Below, piece after piece: positions 46,340-57,029 of a DNA stretch of 64,000 nt. The notes under the pieces were generated by a model. That model did no database searches. It was not told where the DNA came from and saw nothing but the letters and a program-made list of their open reading frames with translations. Source of the DNA: Trematomus loennbergii (Eukaryota; Chordata; Actinopteri; Perciformes; Nototheniidae); NCBI GenBank assembly GCA_012861695.1, contig JAAOOA010000092.1:713120-777119 (forward strand), written 5' to 3'. Each line of letters opens with the position of its first letter. Positions within the stretch are counted from its first letter, which is position 1. Both the position numbers and the translations under genes were made by a program.

Positions 46340-47219
46340 GTGCTGAGGAGGATCTTCACCGGGGACATCGCGGAGAGACCGGAGCGCCTCTACGCCTCGA
46401 GCTGGGCCTGCTTCGCCTATCCTGCTGTGCTGAGGAGGTTTTGCACCGGGGATCGCGGAGAGACCGGAGCGCCTCCACGTTTCGGGCCTGCTTGCGCGCC
46501 TATCCGGATGCTGTGCTGGTCTGGGAAAATGGCCCCTATCGTGATTCTGCTATGCCTGTTAGCTATTTTGGACAATGAGAAGTTCTCTCGTCATCCTGAG
46601 AAGTCGACTGGGTTCAGGTCTGTTCTACCGCCCGCAGTGGACATCCCCTGTAAAGGTTCGGATGTGTTACACAAACAATTACTGGTTGCCTTGTCACAGA
46701 CATTCAGTTCGACAAATGTTTGTCTTTCTCACTTGCCTGCTATGATGGTTCTTCAGGACTGCTTCTTGAGCTCTAATCTCACTTTCGCGGAGTTTGCTGG
46801 TGACTTTAAAGCAGATGACAATGTATGTGTGTCGGTTAAGAGGAAAAGGTGCTTGTTTTTTTTGCTATCTATCAGGGAATGTACAACTAAACCCTGGACC
46901 GCCCAGTAGCAGTAGTAGTCAGATAGCTACTCCTGCTGATTTTATTTCTAGATCTGGGTTGGGATTCATTCACTTAAATGTGCGCAGTCTGTTACCTAAG
47001 TTAGATTTTGTCCGCATTTGGGCGAGCTCGACTGATGCTGATATCATTGTCTTATCAGAAACGTGGCTAGATAAATCTATTTTGGCCTCTGACATCTACT
47101 TAAATGGTTATAGTGTATATCGTACCGACCGTCCTAAAAAAGGTGGTGGCGTTGCCATTTATGTGAAAAATAAGTTTTGTGTAACCAAGATGGTTTCCAA
47201 ATCTATTAGTAACAACTAG
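46340..47219 (+). pseudogene. LINE polyprotein N-terminus with 2A-like motif and start of endonuclease
   Basis: The frame opens with a hydrophobic MAPIVILLCLLAILD stretch. A second frame reads GACFFCYLSGNVQLNPGPPS, whose NPGP core matches 2A-type ribosome-skipping peptides reported in some APE-type LINEs. It continues LGFIHLNVRSLLPKLDFVRI and IIVLSETWLD (catalytic E). The first and second frames overlap near 46850, where a T-run probably lost or gained a base. Confidence 0.75.
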
Positions 47220-47899
47220 AATTTTTAGCCTTAAATATTGAAGTAGCAAAGGGTCAACAGCTCATGGTGGTGGGCTGCTACAGACCCCCCTCAGCTGTCA
47301 AGGACTCTTTATCTTCATTGGCAAAACTTTTATCTCAACTTGACTACAAGGAAATAGTGCTGCTTGGTGATTTTAATTGGGACTGGTTAACTTCTGTGTC
47401 AGAGGATTTTAAAAACCTTTGTATCTCTCTGAATGTTACTCAGATTATAGACAGTCCTACTCGCCCTAACATTAAGTCCCCAAATAAATCCTCCTTAATT
47501 GATCTCATTTTAACTAATGTTCCCCATAAATACTTATCTGTGGGAGTATTTGCAAATGATCTGAGTGATCACTGTGTTGTAGCCACAATTAGGGACACAA
47601 AAGTCCAAAAGGTTAAACCTCGCATTATCAGTAAGAGAGACAAAAAACATTTTGTGGAGCAGGGTTTTGTACATGATCTGTTTGATTTTGATTGGGGTAA
47701 AATCGATCTGTGTGCTGATGTAGAAACTGCATGGTCTTATTTTTATCTTGGTTTTATGGAAATTATAGATAGACATGCACCCCTGCGTAAATTTAGAGTG
47801 AAGGGACGAGACAACCTTGGTTTTCTGCTGACTTATCTAGTCTCCTACATGAGAGAAACAAGGCCTGGGCAAAGGCTAGGAAATCAGGCTCAGAGGTAG
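47220..47899 (+). pseudogene. LINE APE-type endonuclease, second part
   Basis: Reads VVGCYRPPS, EIVLLGDFNWDW (catalytic GDFN), SLIDLILTN and LSDHCVVATI (the SDH catalytic motif). A base seems missing near 47214 (AGTAAC(A)), separating it from the first half, and another at GACAACC(C)TTGG near 47817, after which the correct text continues in another frame. Confidence 0.85.
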
Positions 47900-49720
47900 A
47901 ATGGCTACGCTTTAGGCAGCTAAGAAATAGCTTCACATCACAAATAAAAAGTGCTAAGTCTAAGTATTATCTGTCAGTTACCACAAAGAACCTGAATAAT
48001 CCTGGAAAATTTTGGAAAGCCATAAAATCGATATCCACCGGTGATATCCGTAATGAGCTACCTCCGTGCATTACCACAGCATCTGGCACTATATCGGACA
48101 GGGCCACTATGTTAAATTGTTTTAATGAGCATTTTGTGTCCTGTGGCTCTCTGTTTGATTCTGTGACTAACTCTGCTTCTGTGAACACCACAGTCTGTGA
48201 CTCTGAAAAACGTGTTTTGGAAAACCCTTTTAGTTTTACTCCTTTTACTGTTGATGTTGTTCGTGAAGCTTTAACCAAGTTAGATCCTAAGAAACCGGCC
48301 GGCCCGGACAACGTAGAACCTTTCTTTTTAAAGATAGCTGCAGATTTTATTGCTCCACCTCTCACTACTCTTTTTAACCTCTCCCTCAGCACAAACACAA
48401 TTCCAAAATTGTGGAAGTCAGCGTATGTCCTGCCTCTACTAAAAGGTGGGGAGGCCACTTTTTAAATAATTATAGGCCCATCTCTAAATGATCAGTTCTG
48501 GCTAAGGTTCTTGAACGCCTAGTGAGTGAGCAGGTAAAGGTGTTTTTATGTACAAATGACATCCTGTCTAAACATCAGTCAGGCTTCAGAAAGCAACATA
48601 GCACCATCACTGCCACAATGAAAGTGGTGAATGATGTGGCGAGTATTTTAGATAATAAGCAGAGCTGTGCAGCTCTATTTATTGACCTTTCCAAAGCGTT
48701 TGATACCGTCGATCATCGCATCTTAAAGCAGAGGCTACTCAGTATTGGCATATCCAGCCATGCAGTGGGGTGGTTTGTGAACTACCTCTCTGAAAGGTCC
48801 CAATGTGTTCATTTTGATGGGCTGTCTTCTGAGTGGTTAAACATTACTAATGGTGTTCCTCAAGGTTCTGTTTTAGGTCCACTTTTATTCTCCATCTACA
48901 TCAATAGTTTAGGTGAAAATGTCGATGGAGCAACCTTACATTTTTATGCGGACGATACCGTTATGTACTGTGCACGTCCCTCCATTAAGGAGGCTGTTGT
49001 TGAATTGCAAGCTGCTTTTAACATTATTCAGACTCAGCTCTCTGAACTAAAGCTTCTTTTAAATGTTGATAAAACCAAGGTAATGCTCTTTTCAAAAGCT
49101 AAAAAGACACCAGAGCCTGTTTTAGATATTTTAACTACGCAAGGAATAAAACTTGAAGTGGTTGCCTGTTACAAATACCTTGGTATCTGGCTTGATGATT
49201 GTCTCACTTTTAAACGTCATGTCAATAACCTGCTTAAAAAACTGAGGGTTAGGCTAGGTTTCTTCTACAGGAACAAGTCCTGTTTCTCGCTCGAGGCCAG
49301 AAAAAGGCTAGTCTCTGTGACCTTTTTACCTGTGCTGGACTATGGTGATGATTTATATGAATGCACCTGCCAATTGCCTGGTCAAGTTAGATGCTGCGTA
49401 TCACAGTGCACTGAGATTTGTGACAAACTGTAAAGCATTAACCCATCACTGTACCCTGTATGCAAGGGCTGGTCTGCCTTCACTAACTGTACGGAGGCTC
49501 AGTCACTGGTACATTTTTATATATAAAGCCATGTTAGGGAAACTTCCATCCTACATCTGCTCCCTGATCTCACGGCGAATTGTAAGTGGCTACTGCCTGA
49601 GATCGCATGCTGTGGTTTTATTAAATGTGCCAACTGCTAGGACTGTCTTAGGGAAGATAGCATTTAGATGCGCAGCTCCACTGTCCTGGAATAGTCTGCA
49701 ATTAAATGGAAACTGAGCAA
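47900..49720 (+). pseudogene. LINE reverse transcriptase and C-terminal domain
   Basis: Reads LDPKKPAGPDNVEPFFLKIA, KHQSGFRKQHSTITATMKVV, ALFIDLSKAFDTVDHRIL (first catalytic Asp), NGVPQGSVLGPLLFSIYINS and YADD at 48945-48956. It ends with the C-terminal RAGLPSLTVRRLSHWYIFIY and SWNSLQL. Breaks occur near 48463 (a T-run one short), at a TGA near 48488 and near 49345. The domain copies LINE RNA at the nicked target. Confidence 0.88.
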
Positions 49721-50014
49721 TCTGGTGCCACTAAATGTTTTTAAAGCTCGGTTGGATGCTACTGAATCGGAAGCTGTTGGTACCTGTGCATGTGGATAGT
49801 ATGTAATTTGTAATCCCTGTAATGCTACTGTATGATGTCCTTTTGTTGTTCTGTTTATGTTTTTAATGTTTCATGTGGAACCTACTTGAGCAGGTCTCCC
49901 TTGAAAAGAGATCAATGATCTCAATGGGATACAACCTGGATAAATAAAGGTTTGAAATTAAATTAAATTAAACAGTCTTGTTTGATAAATACACAAATAA
50001 CAATGCAAACTTAC

Positions 50015-50265
50015 AGGTTGTGTACCCGAATCTTCCCCTGCTCCAAACGGTCCAAACAAACTAGGAATAGCATCGTCCTTCAGTTTCAAATGCTGTGCAT
50101 ATCCGGCCTCAAACTGGGCAATGTTTTGGAAGCTTTCGTCTGTGAAATGCCGCGCACACAGTAACGTTCTTCGAACCTCTGAAGGAACAGTGTTAAAAAG
50201 AAATGTCAACCACTGACTTCGTCGTGGTTCTTCCGTCGGTAGGACAAACAGCTCAGATTTCTCTC
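50015..50265 (-). pseudogene. THAP-domain exon of the Kolobok-type transposase
   Basis: Reads ELFVLPTEEPRRSQWLTFLF, then VRRTLLCARHFTDESFQN (the C-x2-H half of the THAP zinc site), KLKDDAIPSLFGPFG and a GTAAGT donor. The N-terminal cysteine pair is not visible and a TGA precedes the block, so the domain is broken. No catalytic domain was found. Confidence 0.75.
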
Positions 50266-50628
50266 ACATTTCAGGAAACAGGTCCTTGGCATTGGCATGA
50301 CTGGATCGATTGTGAACTGAACCAGAGCTTCCAACAGTAAATGTTAGGCTGGCAGAGGGTGCGGCCAGCGCCGCTGGGTGTGGCCATAGCTCTTCCGGAT
50401 TGGTCCATTTTGTTCCGGGTACCGCATGACATCAGGCCGTACCCGGAAGAATCAAATGGACAGTGACGTATCTCCAACGAGGCGTTTTGGAGAGGTATTT
50501 TCTGTGTTAGAGTTTTACTCGCTACAGGGTGTACTTTGAGGGTTTTGACACCGTTTACATGCATAAAAACCTTCATAATACACAAGGGGACGGGTAATAA
50601 CCGGAAAAGCATGACATGGGAGCTTTAA

Positions 50629-50920
50629 TGAGTAGTTCCTCAGTGACTGCGATGGATGGTTAGTTACTGGTAAACAGACTGGGGGGTACTGTATTAATGA
50701 ATAATTCGTTAATGGTTAGTTAATGAGGAGTTCCTGCGTGAACTAATGGTTAGTTACTGGTAAACACTGGGGGGTACTGTATTAATGAATCATTCGTTAA
50801 TGGTTAGTTAATGAGGAGTTCCTGAGTGAACTAATGGTTAGTTACTGGTAAACAGACTGGGGGTACTGTATTAATGAATCATTCGTTAATGGTTACTTAA
50901 TGAGGAGTTTCCTGGGAGAC
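50629..50920. repeat. 92-bp minisatellite, right part (about 3-4 units)
   Basis: Units share TGAGGAGTTCCT, TTAGTTACTGGTAAACA and GGGGTACTGTATTAATGAAT. Spacing is about 92 bp with minor indels. Confidence 0.9.
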
Positions 50921-51104
50921 TTTGATTGAAGCAATGGTCCGCTGCAGCAGGGCACTTTTAAACCTGCCATCTTCGGCTGGCTTGGGTCCCACACTGGATC
51001 AACTGGTGGAGGTGGATCCGACTCACGTTTTACTGCTTAAGTCATCATTATTTACCTTGCCATTACTTAGGCCGTTTGGGTACGGTAAACTCAAGGAACG
51101 CAAA

Positions 51105-51216
51105 CAAAAACAGTAGTTACCCATTACCTAATGATTACCTTACCGTTACTAAAACAGTAGTTACCCATTACCTAATGATTACCTTACCGTTACTAAAACA
51201 CTAGTTACCCATTAAC
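51105..51216. repeat. 44-bp minisatellite, left part
   Basis: Units of AACAGTAGTTACCCATTACC TAATGATTACCTTACCGTTACT. Continues after the hAT insertion. Confidence 0.85.
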
Positions 51217-51765
51217 TAGGGATGCCAGCGATTATTCGATTTTTCGAATATTCGTTACAGTCTCCATAATCGAAAATTATTTTTAAAATTCGATTTTATT
51301 TATATATTTTTTATTATTATTTATGTTTTTCTTTTTTTCCTGGCTTAGTTTCAACCAAAATATAGACTAATGCTAATAATAGTAATAGTATTAATAATTG
51401 TAAATGGCCATTGGTCACACCACCAGTTTGTTTTACTGTAAACTTGGAGGAAGCCGCAGACTGCTGCTGCCTGCTACACACCGACCCGCCCCCCCCCCCT
51501 TTTCCGTCACACGAGCGATTGATTTATTGGCGATATACAGAACAGTGAGAACAACACAACTAAGATGAACAAAGAAGATTGCTCGTGGAACTACTTCGAA
51601 CTGACAAGTGCAAAATAAGTTAAATACAAGCTCTGCGAAAATACTTTTTCTTCTCTCCCGTGGGGGGGGGGGGGGGGGGGGGGGGCGCGCGGCGAATAAT
51701 CGATTAATATTCGCCAGGGCTGTCCGATTTTCGAATTTGATCATGGTCAGTTTCTGGCATCCCTA
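51217..51765. mobile_element. 549-bp hAT-type element with poly-G tract
   Basis: The ends are TAGGGATGCCAG and its exact inverted copy, with further TTCGAAT-like pairing inside. The 8-bp duplication CCATTAAC lies at 51209-51216 and 51766-51773. Inside is a run of more than 20 G (about 51662-51685) and a C11 run. A 103-codon minus frame with poly-proline is an artefact of these runs. Confidence 0.92.
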
Positions 51766-52195
51766 CCATTAACTAACCTTACCATTCCTTAAGCAGTGTG
51801 TGTCCCCTCAAGTAAAGTAATGCATCAAAAACAGTAGTTACCCATTACCTAATGCTTAAGCAGTGTGTGTCCCCTCAAGTAAAGTAATGCATCAAAAACA
51901 GTAGTTACCCATTACCTAATGCTTAAGCAGTGTGTGTCCCCTCAAGTAAAGTAATGCATCAAAAACAGTAGTTACCCATTACCTAATGCTTATTTTACCA
52001 TTCCTTAAGCAGTGTGTGTCCCCTCAAGTAAAGTAATGCATCAAAAACAGTAGTTACCCATTACCTAATGATTACCTTACCGTTACTAAAACAGTAGTTA
52101 CCCATTAACTAATGATTACCTTACCGTTACTAAAACAGTAGTTACCCATTAACTAATGATTACCTCACCATTATCTTACCATTAGTTAAGCAGTT
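51766..52195. repeat. 67-bp and 44-bp interleaved minisatellite
   Basis: 67-bp units with CAGTGTGTGTCCCCTCAAGT repeat from 51794, 51861 and 51928. They then give way to 44-bp units of ACAGTAGTTACCCATTA. Both share the TAGTTACCCATTACC core. Confidence 0.92.
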
Positions 52196-52504
52196 TAACA
52201 AACAAACAAACAAACACTGTTGATGACAATGACGGATCTACAGCCACTGGAGTGGAGTGCACCAGCTGGGCGTAAAAAGTAGGTCTTAACTCTAACGTCG
52301 GGCTTAGCTACGTCCGACTTAGTGATTAGAATTTACACCGAGTGCACCAAACCTGACTAGTCTCGGTCGTAGCTGCGCCTGGTCTTAAGATGCGCGTCCA
52401 CGTGAATACACGCGAAACAGTAATTGTTGCCAAGCAACACACGTCTATATAATTTAACACTCGAACTCCTCCATTCAGAGCAAGCTAAGAATTGAATAAC
52501 GAAT

Positions 52505-53345
52505 ATGGATAACGGAAACCAAAAGAAGAGAAAAACCAATTTTACTGATAGAGAGATTAGAACATTAATTGAAATATATGCAGAGCATAAAAACTCGCTA
52601 ACTGCCAAATTTAACAATACCATGACAAACAAACACAACTCGCAGCCTGGAAGTCGATCACTGGTGCGATAAATGACTTGGGTGATGGAGGGATACGGAC
52701 GGTGGAAGAGTGTAGGAAAAAGTGGAAGGACCTACTATCCAGAGCCAAAAAAGATGCTTCGGTTCTCAAAAACCCTCCGACCGGCGGAGGCCCTGCACCA
52801 AAAACCTCTCCATACAGCGATATCATTATAGCTATTTTTGAGAGGATTCCCCCACTTTCACCGGGTTGAATGGGATTGACAGCTCAGAGCTGTCAACCTC
52901 AACATTTGAAGAGGTTGACGCAGACGTGTCAGCTGTCACTAGTGGTAAGTCATTAATAGAGTAACATCACCCTACATTATCTATATAAACATTACCCCCG
53001 TGAGACATCACGGCTAGCAAGATAACAATTAGCAATCGCGGCAGTTGATAGCAACTGACAATAACTGACAGTAACTGACAGTAACTTGCCATTTTACAGA
53101 CTCAGAGGACCGCAGAGAAGACGGAATTCCCACACCCACAGCGTCAGCGATGACTCAAGAGGAATCCCAAATGGCCACACCCCGAAAGAGAAAGAGGGAT
53201 TTGTCAGAGCTACAGCGGGAACTGACGGAGAAAGAAATCGTTCGTGTGGAGGTGGAACCGTAAAATTGAGAGCGGAACACGAGAAATTGAGCTGGAGAAG
53301 GAGAAATTGAGACTCCAAATTATAATCCTTAATAATCAAATAATC
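52505..53345 (+). pseudogene. Harbinger Myb/SANT-like protein (frame break)
   Basis: Starts ATG at 52505, reads MDNGNQKKRKTNFTDREIRT and LIEIYAEHKNSL. After a one-base loss near AAACACAACTCG (52635) it continues AAWKSITGAINDLGDGGIRT and CRKKWKDLLSRAK, the tryptophan-spaced helices of a Myb/SANT DNA-binding domain. An intron likely starts at GGTAAGTC (52944). A second exon near 53100 reads DSEDRREDGIPTPTASAMTQ with ATPRKRKRDLSELQREL. In this family it escorts the transposase to the ends and into the nucleus. Confidence 0.8.
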
Positions 53346-53573
53346 ACTGAAGAAGACACTGTGTTCACCATTCTGTAATCATATCTGTTTACTTGTTTTT
53401 TATCTCAATTTCATGTTAATAGTTCTCCAAAATGTTGTTATTTAATGTTCTTGTGTGTGTTCTTTGAATAAAATAGACCTAATGAAAATATGTGGTCACA
53501 ATGGGAGCTTATTGAAATGCAATTGCAAAAAACAGCGTTCATATTACAAATATATAGGTCTATAGGTTGTTTA

Positions 53574-53781
53574 TTATATGATTGCGGGTAAGTCGTCCAC
53601 CGATATCTTCACGGATGCCAGCAGGAGCCACAGGGTTCTCATCCGCCTCCAGTACCAATTCTCCTTGCATCGGAAGGGGATTCTCTTTTTCACACAGATG
53701 TTGTGCAGCACCGCAGTGGCAGCAATGATCACGCAGACGCGCTCAGGGTGCATTCGCATTTCACTGTGGAGGCAGTGAAAC
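53574..53781 (-). CDS. Harbinger transposase, last exon
   Basis: Acceptor TTTTTTGTAG; the split Arg codon joins it to the main exon. Reads [20 protein letters not shown] and [15 protein letters not shown], the usual HARBI1-type C-terminal helix, ending at a stop at 53574. Confidence 0.8.
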
Positions 53782-53865
53782 CTACAAAAAAAAGCAAAAA
53801 ACAATTTAGCCTATATCTACATTAAAAGGCTGGCCTTTTATATATTATAAAAATGACTTACTAAC

Positions 53866-54668
53866 CTACGTTTGAGCACTCCAATGCAGCGCTCTACAAT
53901 GTTCCTCGTTTGCGTATGCTTCTCATTATAGCGGCGCTCTTGTGCAGTTCTCTCTGCGATGACAGGTGTCATTAGCCATCGCTTCAGAGGGTATCCACTG
54001 TCTCCGAGAAGAAGACCATTAATTCTCCCTGCCTCAAATTCCCGTTGAAGGGCGCTCTCTCTCAGGATGCGAGCATCATGGGTCGACCCAGGCCATCTTG
54101 CAACGAGGTCGACAATGCCCATGTCCGAGTTGCAAACAATTTGGACATTTATTGAGTGGTAACCCTTTCTGTTAACATACAAATACTCATATTCAGAGGG
54201 GCCTGAATGCGAACATGAGTACCGTCGATGCATCCGACAATACCAGGTATACCTGATTTTAACAAAATCTTGCCTGGATTTCGCTGATTCTTCTTGTGTG
54301 GGTAGGTGAATATAGTTCCTAAGGCGGCGCTGGAGGGCCAATGAAACTTGTCTTATAGCCCGACATGCAGTTGTGCGATGAACATTAATCATGTCTCCCA
54401 CAGTATTTTGAAAGGCCCCGTTCGCGTAGAATCTGAGCGCTATCAGCACCTGCAAGGTTGGGGAGAGCGCAGCGTTTCGGTTTGATCCGTGCTGGAGTTG
54501 AGGGGAGATCTCCTCGATTAAATCAAAAAGGGCTTGTCTGCCGAAACGAAACCTCTCTATCAGTTCACTGTCTGAATAGATGTCCAGTGGGTTTGTTCGA
54601 TCACGGACGACTCTTTCTCTTCTTAATGCCCTTTCATTGTTAAACCTGTAAACAAGACGCCCTGCCAT
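53866..54668 (-). pseudogene. Harbinger transposase, main exon (frame-shifted catalytic motif)
   Basis: HARBI1-like DDE_Tnp_4 transposase. Reads MAGRLVYRFNNERALRRERV, helix-turn-helix LSPTLQVLIALRFYANGAFQ and HRTTACRAIRQVSLALQ, then DLVARWPGSTHDARILRESA, LLGDSGYPLKRWLMTPV (second Asp) and NIVERCIGVLKRR (Glu). Between, GIPGIVGCIDGTHVRIQAP with the first catalytic Asp lies in another frame (about 54180-54260), bounded by a shift after VKI and a one-base loss in a C-run. Donor GTTAGT at 53865 leads to the last exon. Confidence 0.88.
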
Positions 54669-54997
54669 CGTTAATATCCTTCTTGCCTGTTTTACGTTAC
54701 TATGGATACTAGTCTGTCTTTCCGATTTACGCCTGCTCCATACTAGGCGTAAAAGTTACCCGGGCGCAACGCATACAGGGCGTAAGTCTAAGTGGTGCAC
54801 TAGTCATAACTTTAGTTTGGTCTTAACCTTCGGTTCTACGTCGGACGTAGAGTTACGACCAGCTTACGCCCAGCTGGTGCACTCCACTCCTGAAGTTTTA
54901 CATTTTTATTCAAAAAGGATGAACATAAAAATAAAAAATAAATGAAAAAAACAAGTGCAAAGCAAAAAATCCATTCCTTCCTCACTTCCCCTTTGGA

Positions 54998-55297
54998 TTA
55001 ATGGATAAGTCCTCCATTTGTCTTCAAGTCCTGGACCTTCCCCTCTAAATGTTGGTCCTTTATGGCAGATTTGCACATCTCCGAGAAACGGAGAAGGGTT
55101 TTCTCCCTTCTTCAGTGTTCCCCGGATATCTTGGAAGATGCCCGGGTTCACGGCATGCAGTTCTGCAATTCCTGCAGTGTCGGGAATGGTTTTGCGGTCC
55201 ACTCCTACCGCTCTGTAAGCCGCCGTTTTGTTGTTGCCCTTGTTTACCGCCTCAAGAACACGCTTGTAGCGGGTTATGGCGTCTTCTGGGGTCAGGA
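54998..55297 (-). pseudogene. CCDC106-like protein, C-terminal exon (one-base frame break)
   Basis: Acceptor TTTCAG at 55298. Reads LTPEDAITRYKRVLEAVNKG, NNKTAAYRAVGVDRKTI, GIAELHAVNPGIFQDIRGTL, then in the next frame EKTLLRFSEMCKSAIKDQHL and NGGLIH stop. This resembles the multicopy fish proteins annotated as coiled-coil domain-containing 106-like, whose role is unclear. The break is in AAGAAGGG(G)AGAAAACC, a G-run one base short. Immediately right of the Harbinger element. Confidence 0.6.
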
Positions 55298-56098
55298 CTG
55301 AAACAGAAAAAAAGACAAATATTTAACTATTTAACAACAGTACTTTGTTGTTGCCTATCCTAATGATGTCTGTAGTGCAGAAATCAGTTTGGATATGGGT
55401 TTATTAGTATTGATAATATTCTTGTACTAGTGTTATATAGTGGTAGTGTAATCCTTACATACAAAATTGTGTAGTGTAAAGGTATTACTAGTCGTGTAGC
55501 TTTGCTCAAAGTAATGTTTAAATGTTAGTTATTGTGTTTGGGTGTGTACCTTTATATACAGAAGTTAGGTTTGGGCATCAGCTCTACTTTTATCCAATAA
55601 TGTTTAATAGAGATAACTGATAAGACAATCCACAATGTGGATTTAACGCTATATCGACATTGCCCCGTTTCTAATTTATAACGCATCATATTGCCAAGTT
55701 TTAGCCTGGCATCCTCATGTCTCAGCAGCCTTTAAATGGAACAGTTTGGAGAAGCTGCTCTCCCTGTTTCTTTTAAAAAAATCTGACACGGCAGGTTAAT
55801 GTAAGCGTGCAGAGACCAACAGAGATGGAGTTGTTTGGAAACACTGGTGTCGCCCTGAACAGAGCGACATCACAGCATGTTCTGTTTAACATTATAGGCC
55901 TACTTATATTCAGGGATGCAAACACACGTATGGTGAAAAAAGAGAACTATTCGAAACAGAAAAACAGCGTAATATACCATCTGACAAAGGCCTGCGCTAT
56001 AATGCTTCAATTAACTGGCTATTCTTTATAATATACTCTGATCAATAGGAGACAGAGATGTTAAGTCACAAATCAAGGGTTTTTATTATTATTTAGAT
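55298..56098. other. AT-rich spacer, no gene recognised
   Basis: No coding exon with good splice sites or similarity that I can identify. A plus-strand frame at 55807-56031 shows no recognisable motif. Confidence 0.4.
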
Positions 56099-56290
56099 CA
56101 GGGGTGGGGAACTTTTTTCTCTCAAGGGCCATTTCAATTTTTACAACTTTCTCCAAGGGCCGTACAAATTATTGAACTCAATTTCTGCTTAGAAATACTA
56201 AAATCACAGCCCATTCATTTCGCCTTTCTTTCATGCTGTGCAAAGAAAAAGCAACCTCTTAATCCAGATATTTTACCATGACTCACGCAT
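56099..56290 (+). mobile_element. hAT-type fragment (left end)
   Basis: Starts CAGGGGTGGGGAAC and has AAGGGCCATTT and AAGGGCCGTACAAA, words of vertebrate Charlie-like hAT elements. No matching right end was found, so it is truncated. Confidence 0.5.
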
Positions 56291-57029
56291 GCATGCATAC
56301 ACGGTTGTGGCATGACACCAAAACAGAAAGATATGGACACAAGATGTGTGCAAATTTGTTTTTAAATGTTGAAGTTAAATGCATCAATCTGGTGCACTTT
56401 GAGAGCAAAATGAAGAGATCTATGGACACATCTCCCAACACCCATATGAAACAGACCTGTAAGCAGATTTCTCTTTTTCTTTATGGATATTTTACAAATC
56501 ACTCCCCTTTTAAACTGTATTCTTGTTATTTAAAAAAACGTTTTTGTTACTGTCAAAGTATTTTATACCTGTTTTTCATTTAGTCTCTTTTTTTATATAA
56601 CTATAATGATCATATCAAGGTGTGCCTTAACCTCACTGAGCTGAGGTTATTTGAGCCTCTCAGTCTGTCAGGAGACAGCTCTCTTCCACCTGGTTGTAGA
56701 AAAAGCTCTTTATATTTGTTAGCATAGCTAGCTAACCAGATGCTAATAACAACAGATCGCCAATGGGCTTACAACTAAAGACACAGCCACGCAAAAACTG
56801 CGGCATGTATAAGGCATCCTTATGGGTACTGCAATATTTGAAGTGCTGGAGCGGCGTTCCGTTGTCCGTCAGTCTGTGAGTCGGACCCCCCACACCCCCA
56901 AAACGAAAACTCTTCGGTTCTCCACGAATTACACAAGCCACCCAAATCAGCGTTAAAAGGTTAGCCTGTTTTAATTTTGAACACAAAAAACAATGCTGTG
57001 TTAAAATAAATACTCTCGTTTCTAGCGCC
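56291..57029. other. Spacer, no gene recognised
   Basis: AT-rich to 56600. A patch at 56800-56960 is GC-richer (CGGAACGCCGCTCCAG-type on minus) and resembles transposon ends, but is not paired. Confidence 0.3.

Larger units (their letters stand above)
46290..49972 (+). mobile_element. L2/CR1-type LINE, nearly full length
   Basis: A GC-rich 5' region with a ~100-bp tandem duplication (46300-46500) is followed by an N-terminal segment with an NPGP motif, an APE-type endonuclease, a reverse transcriptase with YADD and a C-terminal domain. It ends TTTGAAATTAAATTAAATTA, the short-repeat tail typical of this group. It is inserted in the Kolobok-type element. At least five frame breaks are present, most of them single-base losses. 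Confidence 0.88.
44385..50624. mobile_element. Kolobok-type element with nested LINE
   Basis: The ends are AGGGCCCATGTCATG and, inverted, AGCTCCCATGTCATG, each flanked by TTAA (44381-44384, 50625-50628). Removing it leaves GGTTACTTAATGAGTAG, the minisatellite unit. A THAP-domain exon lies near the right end. TTAA targets together with THAP point to Kolobok. Most of the transposase is gone, and a 3.7-kb LINE occupies the middle. Confidence 0.85.
52250..54889. mobile_element. Harbinger (PIF) transposon, 2640 bp
   Basis: The ends are GAGTGGAGTGCACCAGCTGG and its inverted copy, flanked on both sides by the 3-bp duplication CTG (52247-52249, 54890-54892). It carries the two divergent gene types expected of the group: Myb/SANT-like (+) and HARBI1-like transposase (-). 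Confidence 0.93.

Noticed and set aside
51433..51744. Poly-proline protein on the minus strand
   Set aside because: Created by the G and C homopolymers of a hAT element.
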